Positions 19,805 through 30,838 are shown, numbered from the stretch's first letter. The stretch: DNA of 32,241 nucleotides from Actinomycetaceae bacterium (GCA_030537615.1 JAUNVP010000021.1:1-32241), one strand, 5' to 3'. Translations and numbers: made by a program. The notes: generated from the letters alone by a model not told the origin.

Positions 19805-20884
19805 GTGAGTGTACGTGTTGTAATCGTTGGCGCTTCCGGCTTTGCCGGAAGTGAGATTGCGCGTATCCTGGTCAACCACCCAGAGGTTGATATTATCGCG
19901 CTGATGGCTGGCAAAAGCGCTGGTACGCGTTTTGGAGAAGTCAATCCGAATGTACCGGCGCTGGCAAATCGCATAGTGGAGTCTACAAATATAGCGGTGT
20001 TGAAGTCAGCCGACGTTGTTTTTGTTGCTTTACCGCACGGAGAATCTGCGAAACTCACTGCGCAACTGGTTGGTGGGCCAATCATTATCGACTGTGGAGC
20101 GGACCATAGGTTGACGTCTCAAGAAGCGTGGCGCCGCTACTACGGAGGCGAGTATCCGGGCGCATGGGCCTATGGGATGCCTGAGCTCATCCATGCACAG
20201 GAATATGAACAGATTTCCGCGGGCCAGGCATCTCGCGCCTTCCTCAGTCGGAAATTGATTAAAACCGCGCGGGAGATTGCTGTTCCCGGATGTAACGTAA
20301 CTGCCGTGACGCTTGCGATTCAGCCTGCAGTCGCAGCAAACTTGGTGGACACGAAGCGGATAACAGCGACTCTTGCCGTGGGGTATTCGGGAGCTGGGCG
20401 CTCTCCGAAGCCGCATTTGCTCGCAACCGCCGCACTGGCGAATCTGGCACCATATTCCGCTGTGGGAAAACACCGTCATATTCCGGAGATTATTCAGAAT
20501 CTCCAGGTTGCCGGTGCCCGAGAGGTTGCTGTTGATTTCACTCCAGTCCTTACACCGACATCTCGGGGCATTGTGGCAGTGGTAAATGCGCAATTGAATA
20601 CGTGTCAGGACGCTGCCTCACAGCTCTGCCATGCGTATGAGAATGCATACGCTAACGAAACATTAGTTGATGTCATCGATACGTATCCGCAGACGCAGCC
20701 GATACTCGGAACTGGTCGAGCTACAGTATGGGCCGGGGTTGACGATATCGCTGGGTCGGTAACGGCTATTGCGGCTATTGACAACCTTGGAAAAGGAACA
20801 GCATGTGCTGCGGTGCAGTCCATGAATCTTGCATGTGGCTTTGACGAAGCTCTCAGTATCCCAACCATTGGAGTTGCGCCATGA
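19805..20884 (+). CDS. argC: N-acetyl-gamma-glutamyl-phosphate reductase
   Basis: NADPH-dependent third step of arginine biosynthesis. The Rossmann motif is GASGFAGSEI (9-18), and the catalytic Cys163 is in AVPGCNVTAV. HRHIPEI is the family histidine motif. A segment of about 15 residues before the active-site Cys (SAGQASRAFLSRKLIK) is longer than in most homologues. The GTG start follows the -10 by 7 nt. The gene overlaps argJ by 4 nt (ATGA). Confidence 0.96.
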   Translation: MSVRVVIVGASGFAGSEIARILVNHPEVDIIALMAGKSAGTRFGEVNPNVPALANRIVESTNIAVLKSADVVFVALPHGESAKLTAQLVGGPIIIDCGADHRLTSQEAWRRYYGGEYPGAWAYGMPELIHAQEYEQISAGQASRAFLSRKLIKTAREIAVPGCNVTAVTLAIQPAVAANLVDTKRITATLAVGYSGAGRSPKPHLLATAALANLAPYSAVGKHRHIPEIIQNLQVAGAREVAVDFTPVLTPTSRGIVAVVNAQLNTCQDAASQLCHAYENAYANETLVDVIDTYPQTQPILGTGRATVWAGVDDIAGSVTAIAAIDNLGKGTACAAVQSMNLACGFDEALSIPTIGVAP

Positions 20885-22056
20885 GTGAATCTTTAGGGGT
20901 GTGTTATCCACGTGGATTTGAAGCATCTGCCATTGCCGCGGGATTAAAGGCCTCGGGGAAACTTGACCTTGCGCTCGTTGTAAACACCGGAAGGCACGTG
21001 AAATCTGCCGGTGTCTTTACGTCTAATCGAGTAGTAGCAGCTCCGGTGGAGTATACGCGCAAGTTAATGAAAACAGCGTCAATCTCTCACGTTATTGTGA
21101 ATTCAGGAAACGCTAACGCGTGTACAGGACAACGAGGCGTTGCAGATGTGGCTCTTACTGTCGCCGCAGTCGCGGAAGCGTGTCAAATAGCGCCAGATAC
21201 CATCGGCGTATGCTCGACCGGAGTCATTGGAGAATATCTCGATATCGAAAAACTCGGAAGGGCAGTGCCTCAACTTGTCAAGGCTCTCTCATGCGAGGGG
21301 GGATCCGATGCGTCGAGAGCCATAATGACTACAGATACGGTCGCGAAAACAGTCGAATTGGACTGCGGCGGCTGGAGAATTGGCGGAATGGCTAAAGGCG
21401 CTGGAATGCTAGCACCAGCACTCGCAACCATGCTGTGCGTCATTACCCTTGACGCAGTTGTGGATGAGAGAGCCTTGCAACGAGCACTCACTCACGCAGT
21501 CAACCGGTCTTTTGATCGACTCGATACCGACGGTTGCATGTCAACGAATGATTCGGTCATCGTTCTTGCCTCGGGAGAATCGGGCAAAAAAGTGTCCGAG
21601 AGCGAACTGACCGCACAGCTCACTGATGCGTGCGTTGAACTCACGCGATCGCTTCAAAACGATGCTGAGGGTGCTAGTCACACCATCGATATCAATGTGC
21701 GGGGCGCTAGTGCTGAATCCGCGGCAGTAGCGGTAGGGCGAACGGTTGCGCGTTCAGCTCTGGTCAAAACCGCGATTTTTGGGAATGATCCGAATTGGGG
21801 CAGGATACTCTCGCAAATTGGCACTCTCGACGAGCAGACAGCGCCTTTTGACCCGAGCAAAGTTGATGTCGCAATCAATGGGATAGAAATCTGTCGCTCA
21901 GGCAGTATTGGAGAGCCTAAGAAACTCGTTGACATCGCGAGTAACCGACATGTTGCCATTGACATCACGCTTCATGCGGGGGACGCGAACGCGACAATCT
22001 ACACAACGGATCTCACTCACGATTATGTTCACGAGAATAGTGCGTACACGACATGA
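20881..22056 (+). CDS. argJ: bifunctional ornithine acetyltransferase / N-acetylglutamate synthase
   Basis: ArgJ recycles the acetyl group from N-acetylornithine to glutamate, giving the cyclic arginine pathway. The autoproteolytic site is visible in KGAGMLAPALATML, where cleavage before Thr183 makes the alpha and beta chains and leaves Thr as nucleophile. NSGNANACTG and the C-terminal GNDPNWGRI are family motifs. Length (391 aa) is normal. It overlaps both neighbours by ATGA. Two exact copies of the 13-mer repeat lie inside, in opposite orientations. Confidence 0.96.
   Translation: MSESLGVCYPRGFEASAIAAGLKASGKLDLALVVNTGRHVKSAGVFTSNRVVAAPVEYTRKLMKTASISHVIVNSGNANACTGQRGVADVALTVAAVAEACQIAPDTIGVCSTGVIGEYLDIEKLGRAVPQLVKALSCEGGSDASRAIMTTDTVAKTVELDCGGWRIGGMAKGAGMLAPALATMLCVITLDAVVDERALQRALTHAVNRSFDRLDTDGCMSTNDSVIVLASGESGKKVSESELTAQLTDACVELTRSLQNDAEGASHTIDINVRGASAESAAVAVGRTVARSALVKTAIFGNDPNWGRILSQIGTLDEQTAPFDPSKVDVAINGIEICRSGSIGEPKKLVDIASNRHVAIDITLHAGDANATIYTTDLTHDYVHENSAYTT
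21280..21292 (+). repeat. 13-mer repeat AAGGCTCTCTCAT, copy 3 (inside argJ)
   Basis: Exact copy, read within argJ as part of KALSC. Confidence 0.7.
21464..21476 (-). repeat. 13-mer repeat AAGGCTCTCTCAT, copy 4 (inside argJ, opposite strand)
   Basis: Exact copy on the minus strand (ATGAGAGAGCCTT on plus), read in argJ as part of DERAL. Confidence 0.7.
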
Positions 22057-22946
22057 CAGAGCTTTCAGCATTAGATAAGACCCGAATTCTCCTCGAGACC
22101 GTCCCTTGGCTACGTAAGTACTCGGGCAAACGAGTCGTCATCAAATACGGCGGCAATGCCATGATCGATGAGGAACTCAAACGTGCCTTTGCACAGGACA
22201 TTTCGTTTCTACACGCATGGGGAGTACACCCCATAGTTGTTCACGGTGGGGGGCCGCAAATCAACTCGATGCTTCGAAAACTCGGTTTGGAAGCACCGTT
22301 TACTGCTGGCCTGCGCGTTACGACGCCCGAAGTGATGGAAGTTGTCCGCATGGTTCTCCAAGGCAAGGTTCAGCGTGAACTCGTCTCCTTGTTGAATCTC
22401 GATTCGATTGCCGCGGTCGGCCTCTCTGGTGAAGATGCAAGGCTCTTCCAAGGTCGTCGACGTCGAGCAGTGGTTGATGGTCAAGAACACGACATAGGCC
22501 AAGTTGGAGAAATTACATCGATTAATCCAGAGCCGGTCAATGATCTCGTGAAGAACAATCGCATTCCTGTGATCTCTTCTGTTGCCATGGATGAGGCTTC
22601 GCCAGCGAACGTTTTGAACATTAATGCGGACTCCGCCGCGGCAGCATTAGCTGTAGCTGTCGGAGCTGAAAAATTCATCATGTTAACGGATGTCGAAGGG
22701 GTCTATCGCGATTTTAATGATCGTTCGAGCCTGATTTCGCGGATGAGTCTCAAAGAATTGACGGACATGCTACCGACGTTTACCACGGGAATGATTCCCA
22801 AAATGCAAGCCGCTAAGACAGCTTTAGAGGGTGGAGTACCCCAGGTGCACGTTATTGATGGCCGTCAACCGCACACCATGCTTCTCGAGGTGTTCACGGA
22901 TGAAGGAGTTGGAACGATGATTACTCCAGGAGAAGATCATGAGTGA
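22053..22946 (+). CDS. argB: acetylglutamate kinase
   Basis: ATP-dependent phosphorylation of N-acetylglutamate. Amino-acid-kinase motifs are VVIKYGGNAM (about 28-37), VVHGGGPQI (about 62-70), LNINADSAAAALAVAVGAEK and MLTDVEGVY. The N-terminal helix (ALDKTRILLETVPWLRKY) is the extension typical of arginine-sensitive hexameric enzymes, so feedback inhibition is likely. Overlaps argJ by 4 nt and argD by 8 nt. Confidence 0.97.
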   Translation: MTELSALDKTRILLETVPWLRKYSGKRVVIKYGGNAMIDEELKRAFAQDISFLHAWGVHPIVVHGGGPQINSMLRKLGLEAPFTAGLRVTTPEVMEVVRMVLQGKVQRELVSLLNLDSIAAVGLSGEDARLFQGRRRRAVVDGQEHDIGQVGEITSINPEPVNDLVKNNRIPVISSVAMDEASPANVLNINADSAAAALAVAVGAEKFIMLTDVEGVYRDFNDRSSLISRMSLKELTDMLPTFTTGMIPKMQAAKTALEGGVPQVHVIDGRQPHTMLLEVFTDEGVGTMITPGEDHE

Positions 22947-24153
22947 TCTATTGTCGCGTTATGACTCATCAATGCTCAACGTATTTGGTGCACCTAAACT
23001 TGCTTTAACACGCGGTCACGGTGTGTGGGTTGAGGACGAAAAAGGCCGAACTTTCATGGATTTGCTCGGAGGCATCGCTGTTAACGTTCTCGGCCACGCT
23101 CATCCTGCGATTAGTGATGCTATCGTCACCCAGTCTCAAAAGCTCATTCATGTGTCGAATTTCTTCACCACAGAACAAGTAGTCACGCTTGGTGAGGAGC
23201 TCCGATCCATAGTCTCTTTGCGCCGAATGAGTGAGCCTATGGATGCGAGGGTATTTTTGTCGAATTCGGGGACGGAGGCGAATGAGGCGGCGCTGAAAAT
23301 CGTCAAAGCATGGGCTAACACACAGGGCAAAAGACGTATTCTTGCCCTCACTCATGCGTTTCATGGCCGAAGTATTGGCGCACTATCTCTCACCTATAAA
23401 ACGCAGTATAGGGAACCTTTTGCGCCTCTGATCCCCGATATTGAATGGATCCCCGCGGGAGATGAAGAGGCGCTTGAGAGAGCGTTTGACGAGGGCGTGG
23501 CGGGGCTCTTCCTTGAGCCAATTCAAGGTGAAGCGGGTGTTATCCCGCTTTCGTATGAGTATCTTCGTTTAGCCCGTAGCCTCTGTGATACCCATGGCTC
23601 TCTCATGGTTGTCGATGAGATTCAGACAGGTATGGGACGTACCGGAGCATGGATGGCGCATCACGCTGCCGATATTGTTCCTGATGTCGTTACTCTTGCA
23701 AAAGGACTGGGCGGAGGAATGCCCATCGGCGCGACAATTACCGTCACAGAACGCGCGACTTCTGTGTTGACACCGGGAATGCACGGGACGACCTTTGGCG
23801 GAAATCCGGTGTGTGCGGCCGCTGCGCTTGCCACAATTGACACGATTCGTACTGATGACCTCATCAACCATGCACACGTGCTCGGGAACAACTGGATCCA
23901 GGCGTTGAGGTCTCTCGAACACTCTCTCATTGCAGAAGTTCGCGGTCGCGGACTCCTCATCGGAATTGAGCTGGCAGAACCGATCGCACAAGCAGCCGTT
24001 ATCAAAGCTCAAGAAAACGGATTTATTATCAACGCGGCCACACCGACGACGTTGCGACTCGCCCCGGCGCTCATTATCTCCGAGGACGAGGCCGAATCGT
24101 TTAACTCCGCGCTCCCGGAAATTCTTAATGATGCGAAAGGTCAAAAGCTATGA
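22939..24153 (+). CDS. argD: acetylornithine aminotransferase
   Basis: This is a class III PLP-dependent transaminase of 404 aa. Motifs are NSGTEANEAALK, HGRSIGALS, the PLP-contacting VVDEIQTGMGRTG, and the Schiff-base Lys255 in TLAKGLGGGMPIG. An AGGAGA site precedes the ATG. It overlaps argR by 4 nt, with no room for the argF gene that usually follows argD in this cluster type. A short segment RRMSEPMDARVF is encoded by DNA nearly identical to the first codons of argR. Confidence 0.96.
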   Translation: MSDLLSRYDSSMLNVFGAPKLALTRGHGVWVEDEKGRTFMDLLGGIAVNVLGHAHPAISDAIVTQSQKLIHVSNFFTTEQVVTLGEELRSIVSLRRMSEPMDARVFLSNSGTEANEAALKIVKAWANTQGKRRILALTHAFHGRSIGALSLTYKTQYREPFAPLIPDIEWIPAGDEEALERAFDEGVAGLFLEPIQGEAGVIPLSYEYLRLARSLCDTHGSLMVVDEIQTGMGRTGAWMAHHAADIVPDVVTLAKGLGGGMPIGATITVTERATSVLTPGMHGTTFGGNPVCAAAALATIDTIRTDDLINHAHVLGNNWIQALRSLEHSLIAEVRGRGLLIGIELAEPIAQAAVIKAQENGFIINAATPTTLRLAPALIISEDEAESFNSALPEILNDAKGQKL

Positions 24154-24704
24154 GTGAGCCTTTGGATGCGGGGGCGAGGACGCCCTCAACGAAAGCCGGT
24201 CGCCACGCAGCAATCGAAACCATATTGTCAACCAGGCCAATTACATCGCAAACGGAGCTACGTTCCGCACTTGAGGACATGGGGATCGTTGCGGCACAGG
24301 CAACCCTCTCTCGTGACCTGCTAGAGATGCGAGCGACGAAAGTACGTGATGCACACGGCCGGCAAATTTACGCTCTATCCGACCGCACTAAGCCTTCGGA
24401 ATGGGGAGAAGAAGGCGCTGAGCAGAAACTCCAACGATGGGCTCAGGATCTTCTTGTCGGGGCGGCAACTGCCCAAAATCTCGTGATTTTACGAACCCCC
24501 GCTGGAGCGGCTAATCTGCTAGCTTCAGCAATCGATATCGCACGAGATGACACGGTACTCGGTTCCGTGGCAGGTGATGACACCATCATGGTCGCTTGCA
24601 CCTCGATCGAAACAGCTACTGACTTTTGCAACCAACTACTGAGCTACGCCGAAGGAACTAAACCAGAAAGCGTCGAAGATTCCACGAGGAAAGAGGAAAA
24701 CTGA
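24150..24704 (+). CDS. argR: arginine repressor ArgR
   Basis: Hexameric arginine-responsive repressor, 184 aa. The N-terminal winged helix (about 16-85) has [14 protein letters not shown] and the recognition segment [17 protein letters not shown]. The C-terminal arginine-binding domain has [20 protein letters not shown] and the [11 protein letters not shown] core with the conserved GDDT. It presumably binds the box over the argC promoter, making the cluster autoregulated. It overlaps argD (ATGA) and argG (TGATG). Confidence 0.95.
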   Translation: MSEPLDAGARTPSTKAGRHAAIETILSTRPITSQTELRSALEDMGIVAAQATLSRDLLEMRATKVRDAHGRQIYALSDRTKPSEWGEEGAEQKLQRWAQDLLVGAATAQNLVILRTPAGAANLLASAIDIARDDTVLGSVAGDDTIMVACTSIETATDFCNQLLSYAEGTKPESVEDSTRKEEN

Positions 24705-25933
24705 TGAGCAATAAAGATCGGATCGTCTTGGCCTATTCGGGCGGACTTGATACATCTGTCGCGATCGGCTGGATCGGCGAACAGACCGGCGCTGAAGTGA
24801 TTGCGGTAGCGGTTGATGTAGGTCAGGGTGGAGAAGATCTCGAGGTCATTCGACAAAGAGCTCTCGATTGCGGAGCCGTCGAAGCATATGTCGCAGATGC
24901 GCGAGACGAATTCGCCACCGAGTACTGCTGGCCGGCACTGAAGGCAAATGGCCTTTATCAGGGAGAATACCCTCTGGTCTCAGCGTTATCTCGTCCTCTC
25001 ATTTCCAAACACCTTGTCCGCGCTGCACGCGAGTTTGGTGCGACCACCATGGCTCACGGATGCACGGGCAAGGGCAACGATCAGGTGAGGTTCGAAGTAT
25101 CGTTTACCTCCATCGCTCCCGACCTCACTTGTATTGCGCCGGTCCGCGACCTCGCCCTCACCCGCGATGTCGCTATCGACTACGCCAACAAGCACAAGTT
25201 GCCAATCGAAACGACCAAGAACAATCCGTTCTCAATCGACCAGAACGTGTGGGGACGTGCGATCGAAACAGGCTTCCTCGAAGACCTGTGGAATGCGCCC
25301 ACCAAAGACGTGTACTCATACACCGACGATCCCACGTATCCGCCCCTTCCGGACGAAGTAATCATCACCTTTAAAGAGGGCGTTCCTGTCGCTGTTGACG
25401 GAAAAGAGATGTCTGCTCTGGAGATCATCCAGGAACTCAATCGCCGAGCGGGAGCGCAAGGCATCGGACGCATCGACATGGTTGAAGATCGTCTGGTCGG
25501 AATCAAGTCTCGCGAAATCTATGAGGCTCCCGGGGCCATGGCGCTCATTACCGCGCATCAAGCGTTGGAGAACGTCACCTTGGAGCGCGAACAGGCGCGG
25601 TTCAAACGGTCCGTCGACAATCGTTGGGCGGAGTTAGTGTATGACGCGCAGTGGTTCTCGCCGTTGAAGAAGTCGTTGGATGCCTTTATCGACCACACGC
25701 AACAGTATGTTTCCGGCGATATCCGAATGACGTTGCACGGAGGCCGCGCGACGGTCAACGGTCGGCGCTCTGACCAATCGCTGTACGATTTCAATCTGGC
25801 AACGTACGAAACTGGCGATACTTATGATCAGTCGCATTCTCGGGGATTCATTGAAATCTACGGTATGACCGCTAAACTTGCGGCTGCTCGGGATGTACGT
25901 TTCGGTAACGCTGAAGATCTCGCGGTCGAATAA
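24704..25933 (+). CDS. argG: argininosuccinate synthase
   Basis: Condenses citrulline and aspartate using ATP. The PP-loop YSGGLDTS (10-17), [15 protein letters not shown], and the C-terminal [27 protein letters not shown] are characteristic. Length (409 aa) is normal. It overlaps the argR stop codon by one base. Its substrate citrulline needs ArgF or another ornithine carbamoyltransferase, which is not encoded in this window. Confidence 0.97.
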   Translation: MSNKDRIVLAYSGGLDTSVAIGWIGEQTGAEVIAVAVDVGQGGEDLEVIRQRALDCGAVEAYVADARDEFATEYCWPALKANGLYQGEYPLVSALSRPLISKHLVRAAREFGATTMAHGCTGKGNDQVRFEVSFTSIAPDLTCIAPVRDLALTRDVAIDYANKHKLPIETTKNNPFSIDQNVWGRAIETGFLEDLWNAPTKDVYSYTDDPTYPPLPDEVIITFKEGVPVAVDGKEMSALEIIQELNRRAGAQGIGRIDMVEDRLVGIKSREIYEAPGAMALITAHQALENVTLEREQARFKRSVDNRWAELVYDAQWFSPLKKSLDAFIDHTQQYVSGDIRMTLHGGRATVNGRRSDQSLYDFNLATYETGDTYDQSHSRGFIEIYGMTAKLAAARDVRFGNAEDLAVE

Positions 25934-25954
25934 GCTGAAAACACCAGTCAATAA

Positions 25955-27399
<1,445 letters not shown>

Positions 27400-27400
<1 letters not shown>

Positions 27401-28080
27401 TGGGTACGGATCTCACACCTGTACTTCTCGACCGAGCAACAATCGTTGCACCTCGGCTCCTAGGTGGAGTGCTCGCCCATACCAAGGGAGAGCTTTCAGT
27501 TGGAATCCGGATTACGGAAGTTGAGGCCTATGAAGGGGCGGTGGATCCAGGGTCTCACGCCTATCGGGGACTAACGCCACGCACCACCCCAATGTTTGGT
27601 GCGCCGCCGCAGGTGTACATCTATCTCTCGTATGGTATTCACTCGTGCCTCAATATCGTGTGCGCACCCGAGGGGGAGGGACAAGGGTGTTTGATTCGTG
27701 GCGGTGAGGTCGTGTGGGGCTCGGAGCTCATGGGAGAGCGTAGGGCGAAGGCACGTTCTTCTCGTGACTGGGCGCGTGGTCCGGGGAACGTTGGATCGGC
27801 TTTAGCGGTTTCCACGCAAATGAGTGGTAGCTACTTGAATCTCAAGGCTCTCCCAAACAATTTCAGTCCCACCATCGAAGAATCTGAGCTCATCAAACTC
27901 TTGGCTCCCGCTCACGGCCTCACCCTGTACCTGCCATCAGTTGCGACACCGGAATACTGTCAATCGGGACGTATCGGCGTGTCCGGTGAAGGTGGAGATG
28001 CCAAGCGTTTTCCCTGGCGGTTTTATTTGCCAAACGAACCGAGTGTTAGCCGACACCCGCCGTCAGTTGCTCGTCAATAG
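27400..28080 (+). CDS. mpg: 3-methyladenine DNA glycosylase (AAG/Mpg family)
   Basis: Removes alkylated purines from DNA. Family motifs include LLGGVLAH, ITEVEAYEGAVDPGSHAYRG (with the catalytic Glu of EVEAYEG), and VYIYLSYGIHSCLNIVC. They continue with CLIRGGE and the GPGNVGSAL loop. It is translationally coupled to argH (TAATG), an arrangement probably carried along for transcription only. The last 35 bp overlap the convergent gene at 28046. Confidence 0.94.
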
Positions 28081-28948
28081 TTTCGTCTAAGAACTCGAAT
28101 CCGGCATCGAGTAAGCGCTGGGGAACGACACGCTGCGAGTCCAGTGCGATAACGGACATGTCTCCCAGTAGCGTCCGGATCGCCCACGCTGGGACCGGTG
28201 GTCCTTGGAGACGGTGCGCGTGCTTGGCAAGAGCGCGGGTAAAACTCTTGTTCTGAACCGGGAACGGCGCCGTCAGGTTGAAAGCTCCGTCAAGTTCTGA
28301 GTTCAGGAGGAATTTGCAGGCGCGCACATGATCCCGTAAGGAGATAGTTGGCATCCATTGGTCGCCGCCGCTGAGTCGCCCACCAAGATTGGCGTTGAAT
28401 AGCGGAAGCAAAGTGTTGACCACGCCTCCGTCCTCATGAATAACGATGCCGGTTCTAATATTGATCACGCGATCGATGACGGCGGTCTGCGACTGTTTTT
28501 CCCATTCGGCGCATAATCCTCCAAGGAACGTGGATGAGGGCGCATCGTCTTCCGTTAGAATCCAGTCTCCGCGGTCGCCGTAATATCCCACCGCCGATGC
28601 CGTTAGCAAAGTGGAAGGTCGTTGGTCGGGGGAGAGCGTGTTAATGGCATTGACGATGGTTTTGACGCTTTTGAGTCGCGATTCAACGAGTGTGCGCTTA
28701 TACGAGTTGGTCCACGGCCACTTAGCAATCGGCGCGCCATTTAAGCAGATCACTGCATCGGTGTCAGCGACAATAGCTGGATCGAGGTCGAAATGGTTCG
28801 GATCCCAGCGGTACTCATTGGCTCCTCGGGGATCTCTGCGAATAAGCGTCTTGATCCGCCATCCGTCATCAGCTAAAGATTCCTTTAGCGCACTGCCGAT
28901 AAATCCACTAGCCCCGGCAAAAACTACTCTTTTTCCCTGTGTGTTCAT
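28046..28948 (-). CDS. TIGR01777 family NAD(P)-dependent epimerase
   Basis: Extended short-chain dehydrogenase, 300 aa, of the TIGR01777/YfcH (SulA-like) family. The Rossmann motif is GASGFIGSAL (13-22), then VICLNGAPIA, an active-site-like SAVGYYGDRGD with the Tyr of the family, and VPAWAIRTLLGDMS near the C-terminus. The substrate is not known for the family. It is convergent with and overlaps mpg by 35 bp. No clear Shine-Dalgarno is visible before the ATG at 28948. Confidence 0.9.
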   Translation of the reverse strand: MNTQGKRVVFAGASGFIGSALKESLADDGWRIKTLIRRDPRGANEYRWDPNHFDLDPAIVADTDAVICLNGAPIAKWPWTNSYKRTLVESRLKSVKTIVNAINTLSPDQRPSTLLTASAVGYYGDRGDWILTEDDAPSSTFLGGLCAEWEKQSQTAVIDRVINIRTGIVIHEDGGVVNTLLPLFNANLGGRLSGGDQWMPTISLRDHVRACKFLLNSELDGAFNLTAPFPVQNKSFTRALAKHAHRLQGPPVPAWAIRTLLGDMSVIALDSQRVVPQRLLDAGFEFLDETIDEQLTAGVG

Positions 28949-29029
28949 ACATAATTCATACCGGAGGATGGAAAGCAGGGCATCTGTAAATCGATGAGTG
29001 AGCTTTGGCGTGTGAAAGTTCGGTTGTAA

Positions 29030-30094
29030 TTAGTCGAGTTTCATATCTCCCGGACGGATGTACCCCCACTTGCGCATGAGTTCTGCGAAAAGAAGCGTAA
29101 GTGCGGCTGGAGCAACGAAATGCAGGCCGAGGATCAGGGAAAAAAGGACACCGGGAGTAGTTGTCGCAGACATGACATCCCAGGTCATGAGTTGCCCAAC
29201 GAGGCCGGAGGTGCCCATCCCGGCGCCAGACGCATTGTTTTCCATGCGGAATATGACTGTGGCCACGGGGCCGAGAATGGCCGACGTGAGGATCGGGGGA
29301 AGCCAGATTAGGGGTCTGCGAACGATATTTGAGACCTGAAGCATTGAGGTTCCGATTCCTTGCGAGATAAGCCCAGCAATACCATTTTCGCGGTATGAGG
29401 CAACGGCGAATCCAACCATTTGCGCACTACATCCGATGGTGGCTGCCCCGGCAGCTAATCCAGATAACCCGAGGATGATTGCCAATGCAGCTGAGGAGAT
29501 GGGCAGGGTCAGGATCATGCCCATGAGGACGGCAACAATAATGCCCATCAAGAATGGTTGCCGTTCGGTTCCCCAGTTAATGATTTGACCAAGGGCGGTC
29601 ATCATCTGCGAAATGCTTGGTCCGATGAGAAAACCAATAACGGAGCCTGATGTGACAGTCATGAATGGTGTGACGAGAATATCGACCGGGGTTTTCCCGG
29701 ATACGGCGAGGCCGACCTCGACGGCGACGAATGAGGCGATAAAGGCGCCGAGTGGTTCTCCGGGGCCTGAGAGATTCATTGTGAGGCCGTCGACGACTCC
29801 ACCATGAAGAATTCTTGTCGCGTGCGCACCAGTCATCCCCGCTAATCCTGTGCCGGCAAGTACGTAGGTGCTGGCGCCAAGCCGGTGCGCCACCCCAATA
29901 CCAATACCGAGGCCGGTCAAGACTGAAGCAATCGATCCAATGAGAATGAGGAATTCCCCGATCGTGCCCGGAATATATTTTCCTAGCTGGACCATAATGG
30001 TGCCGATAATGAGGGTCGCGAACAGGCCGTGAGCCATCCCAGTTAGGGCATCGATAAAAAACCGAGATGCCCATCTCTTGATTACTGTTGGCAT
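29030..30094 (-). CDS. PTS_EIIC_2 family membrane protein (PfoR-like)
   Basis: Polytopic membrane protein, 354 aa, with about 8-10 hydrophobic segments and many Gly/Ala-rich helices. It resembles the PTS_EIIC_2 family, which includes Clostridium PfoR. Family members look like sugar-PTS IIC permeases, but no EIIA/EIIB phosphorylation partner is encoded here. A strong TAGGAGG precedes the ATG. Directly upstream is an 18-bp palindrome and, 170 bp away in the same direction, the niacin repressor gene niaR. The pairing suggests uptake of a niacin-related compound or control by NiaR. That is inference, and sugar transport remains possible. Confidence 0.8.
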   Translation of the reverse strand: MPTVIKRWASRFFIDALTGMAHGLFATLIIGTIMVQLGKYIPGTIGEFLILIGSIASVLTGLGIGIGVAHRLGASTYVLAGTGLAGMTGAHATRILHGGVVDGLTMNLSGPGEPLGAFIASFVAVEVGLAVSGKTPVDILVTPFMTVTSGSVIGFLIGPSISQMMTALGQIINWGTERQPFLMGIIVAVLMGMILTLPISSAALAIILGLSGLAAGAATIGCSAQMVGFAVASYRENGIAGLISQGIGTSMLQVSNIVRRPLIWLPPILTSAILGPVATVIFRMENNASGAGMGTSGLVGQLMTWDVMSATTTPGVLFSLILGLHFVAPAALTLLFAELMRKWGYIRPGDMKLD

Positions 30095-30114
30095 GAAGTC
30101 TCGCCTCCTACTAC

Positions 30115-30132
30115 AGGGTGTATATACACCCT
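30115..30132 (-). promoter_or_regulatory. perfect 18-bp palindrome, candidate NiaR operator
   Basis: AGGGTGTATATACACCCT is a perfect palindrome placed just upstream of the ribosome-binding site of the PTS_EIIC_2 gene, in the gap after niaR. Its position and symmetry fit an operator, and NiaR is the nearest regulator. No experimental link is visible. Confidence 0.6.
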
Positions 30133-30264
30133 CTGCGACATTAACAGATCAGGTTGCGAAGTTCCCGGGCAATCACGAGAGAGTCCGGTGGGGATTGTTA
30201 TCGGTAATATATGAGGTCGTGTGAGGGAGCGTATGCGCGCCGAAGGCATGAGTGAGCCGTGGTG

Positions 30265-30789
30265 TTAGTCGTTGAACAAATATCCGGCATCCTCGAGCGC
30301 GCCCTCAACCCGATCAAGTGTTTCAGTGTCGGGTGCTTCAATGGTGTGGCGGTGGATGCCATCGGCTAGGTTGGCCAGGGCGTGTGCCGGGTGGAAGTCA
30401 TTGGTGAAACGCTTGAGGTCATCCATGTTCGTTACGTCGATAGGTGCGCACACCGTGCCGTAAACGGGATGGTCGATTTGGACATCGATGATGGCTCCAC
30501 CATGCGCAACGATGAGAGTGAGTTCTTCTTCTACAGCAGTTGGTTTGTGGCGCACGGTGATTACCCGGCGCGCAGTTCCGGACGTAGCGAGGAGATATCC
30601 CAGATAGGTCGATTGGATAGACAGCCCTTCTGCGCGCAACAGGGCGATGTCCTTAACAATGACTTGCCTGGTAACCCCGAATTTTCGGCCTAGTTCGCTG
30701 GCGGAAATAGGAGTCGCTGCTTGCATAAGCTCAGCTCGCACCTTGCTGCGACGCTCGTTGCTTGCGTTGGGAGATCGGTTTCTTGCCAT
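30265..30789 (-). CDS. niaR: niacin-responsive repressor NiaR (HTH + 3H domain)
   Basis: 174 aa. The N-terminal winged helix (about 15-70) contains PISASELGRKFGVTRQVIVKDIALLRAEG, read from 28 to 56. The C-terminal 3H domain carries the family metal-binding residues His81, Glu89, His146 and His148 (HRHT) and DHPVYG (106-111). NiaR proteins sense nicotinic acid and repress its uptake or NAD synthesis genes, mainly in Firmicutes and some other lineages. It is divergent from tyrS and co-directional with the membrane gene at 29030. Confidence 0.9.
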   Translation of the reverse strand: MARNRSPNASNERRSKVRAELMQAATPISASELGRKFGVTRQVIVKDIALLRAEGLSIQSTYLGYLLATSGTARRVITVRHKPTAVEEELTLIVAHGGAIIDVQIDHPVYGTVCAPIDVTNMDDLKRFTNDFHPAHALANLADGIHRHTIEAPDTETLDRVEGALEDAGYLFND

Positions 30790-30838
30790 AGCTCCACGTT
30801 AGCTAAGATTGTCACGGATGGGAGAACGAAGAGTTCTG

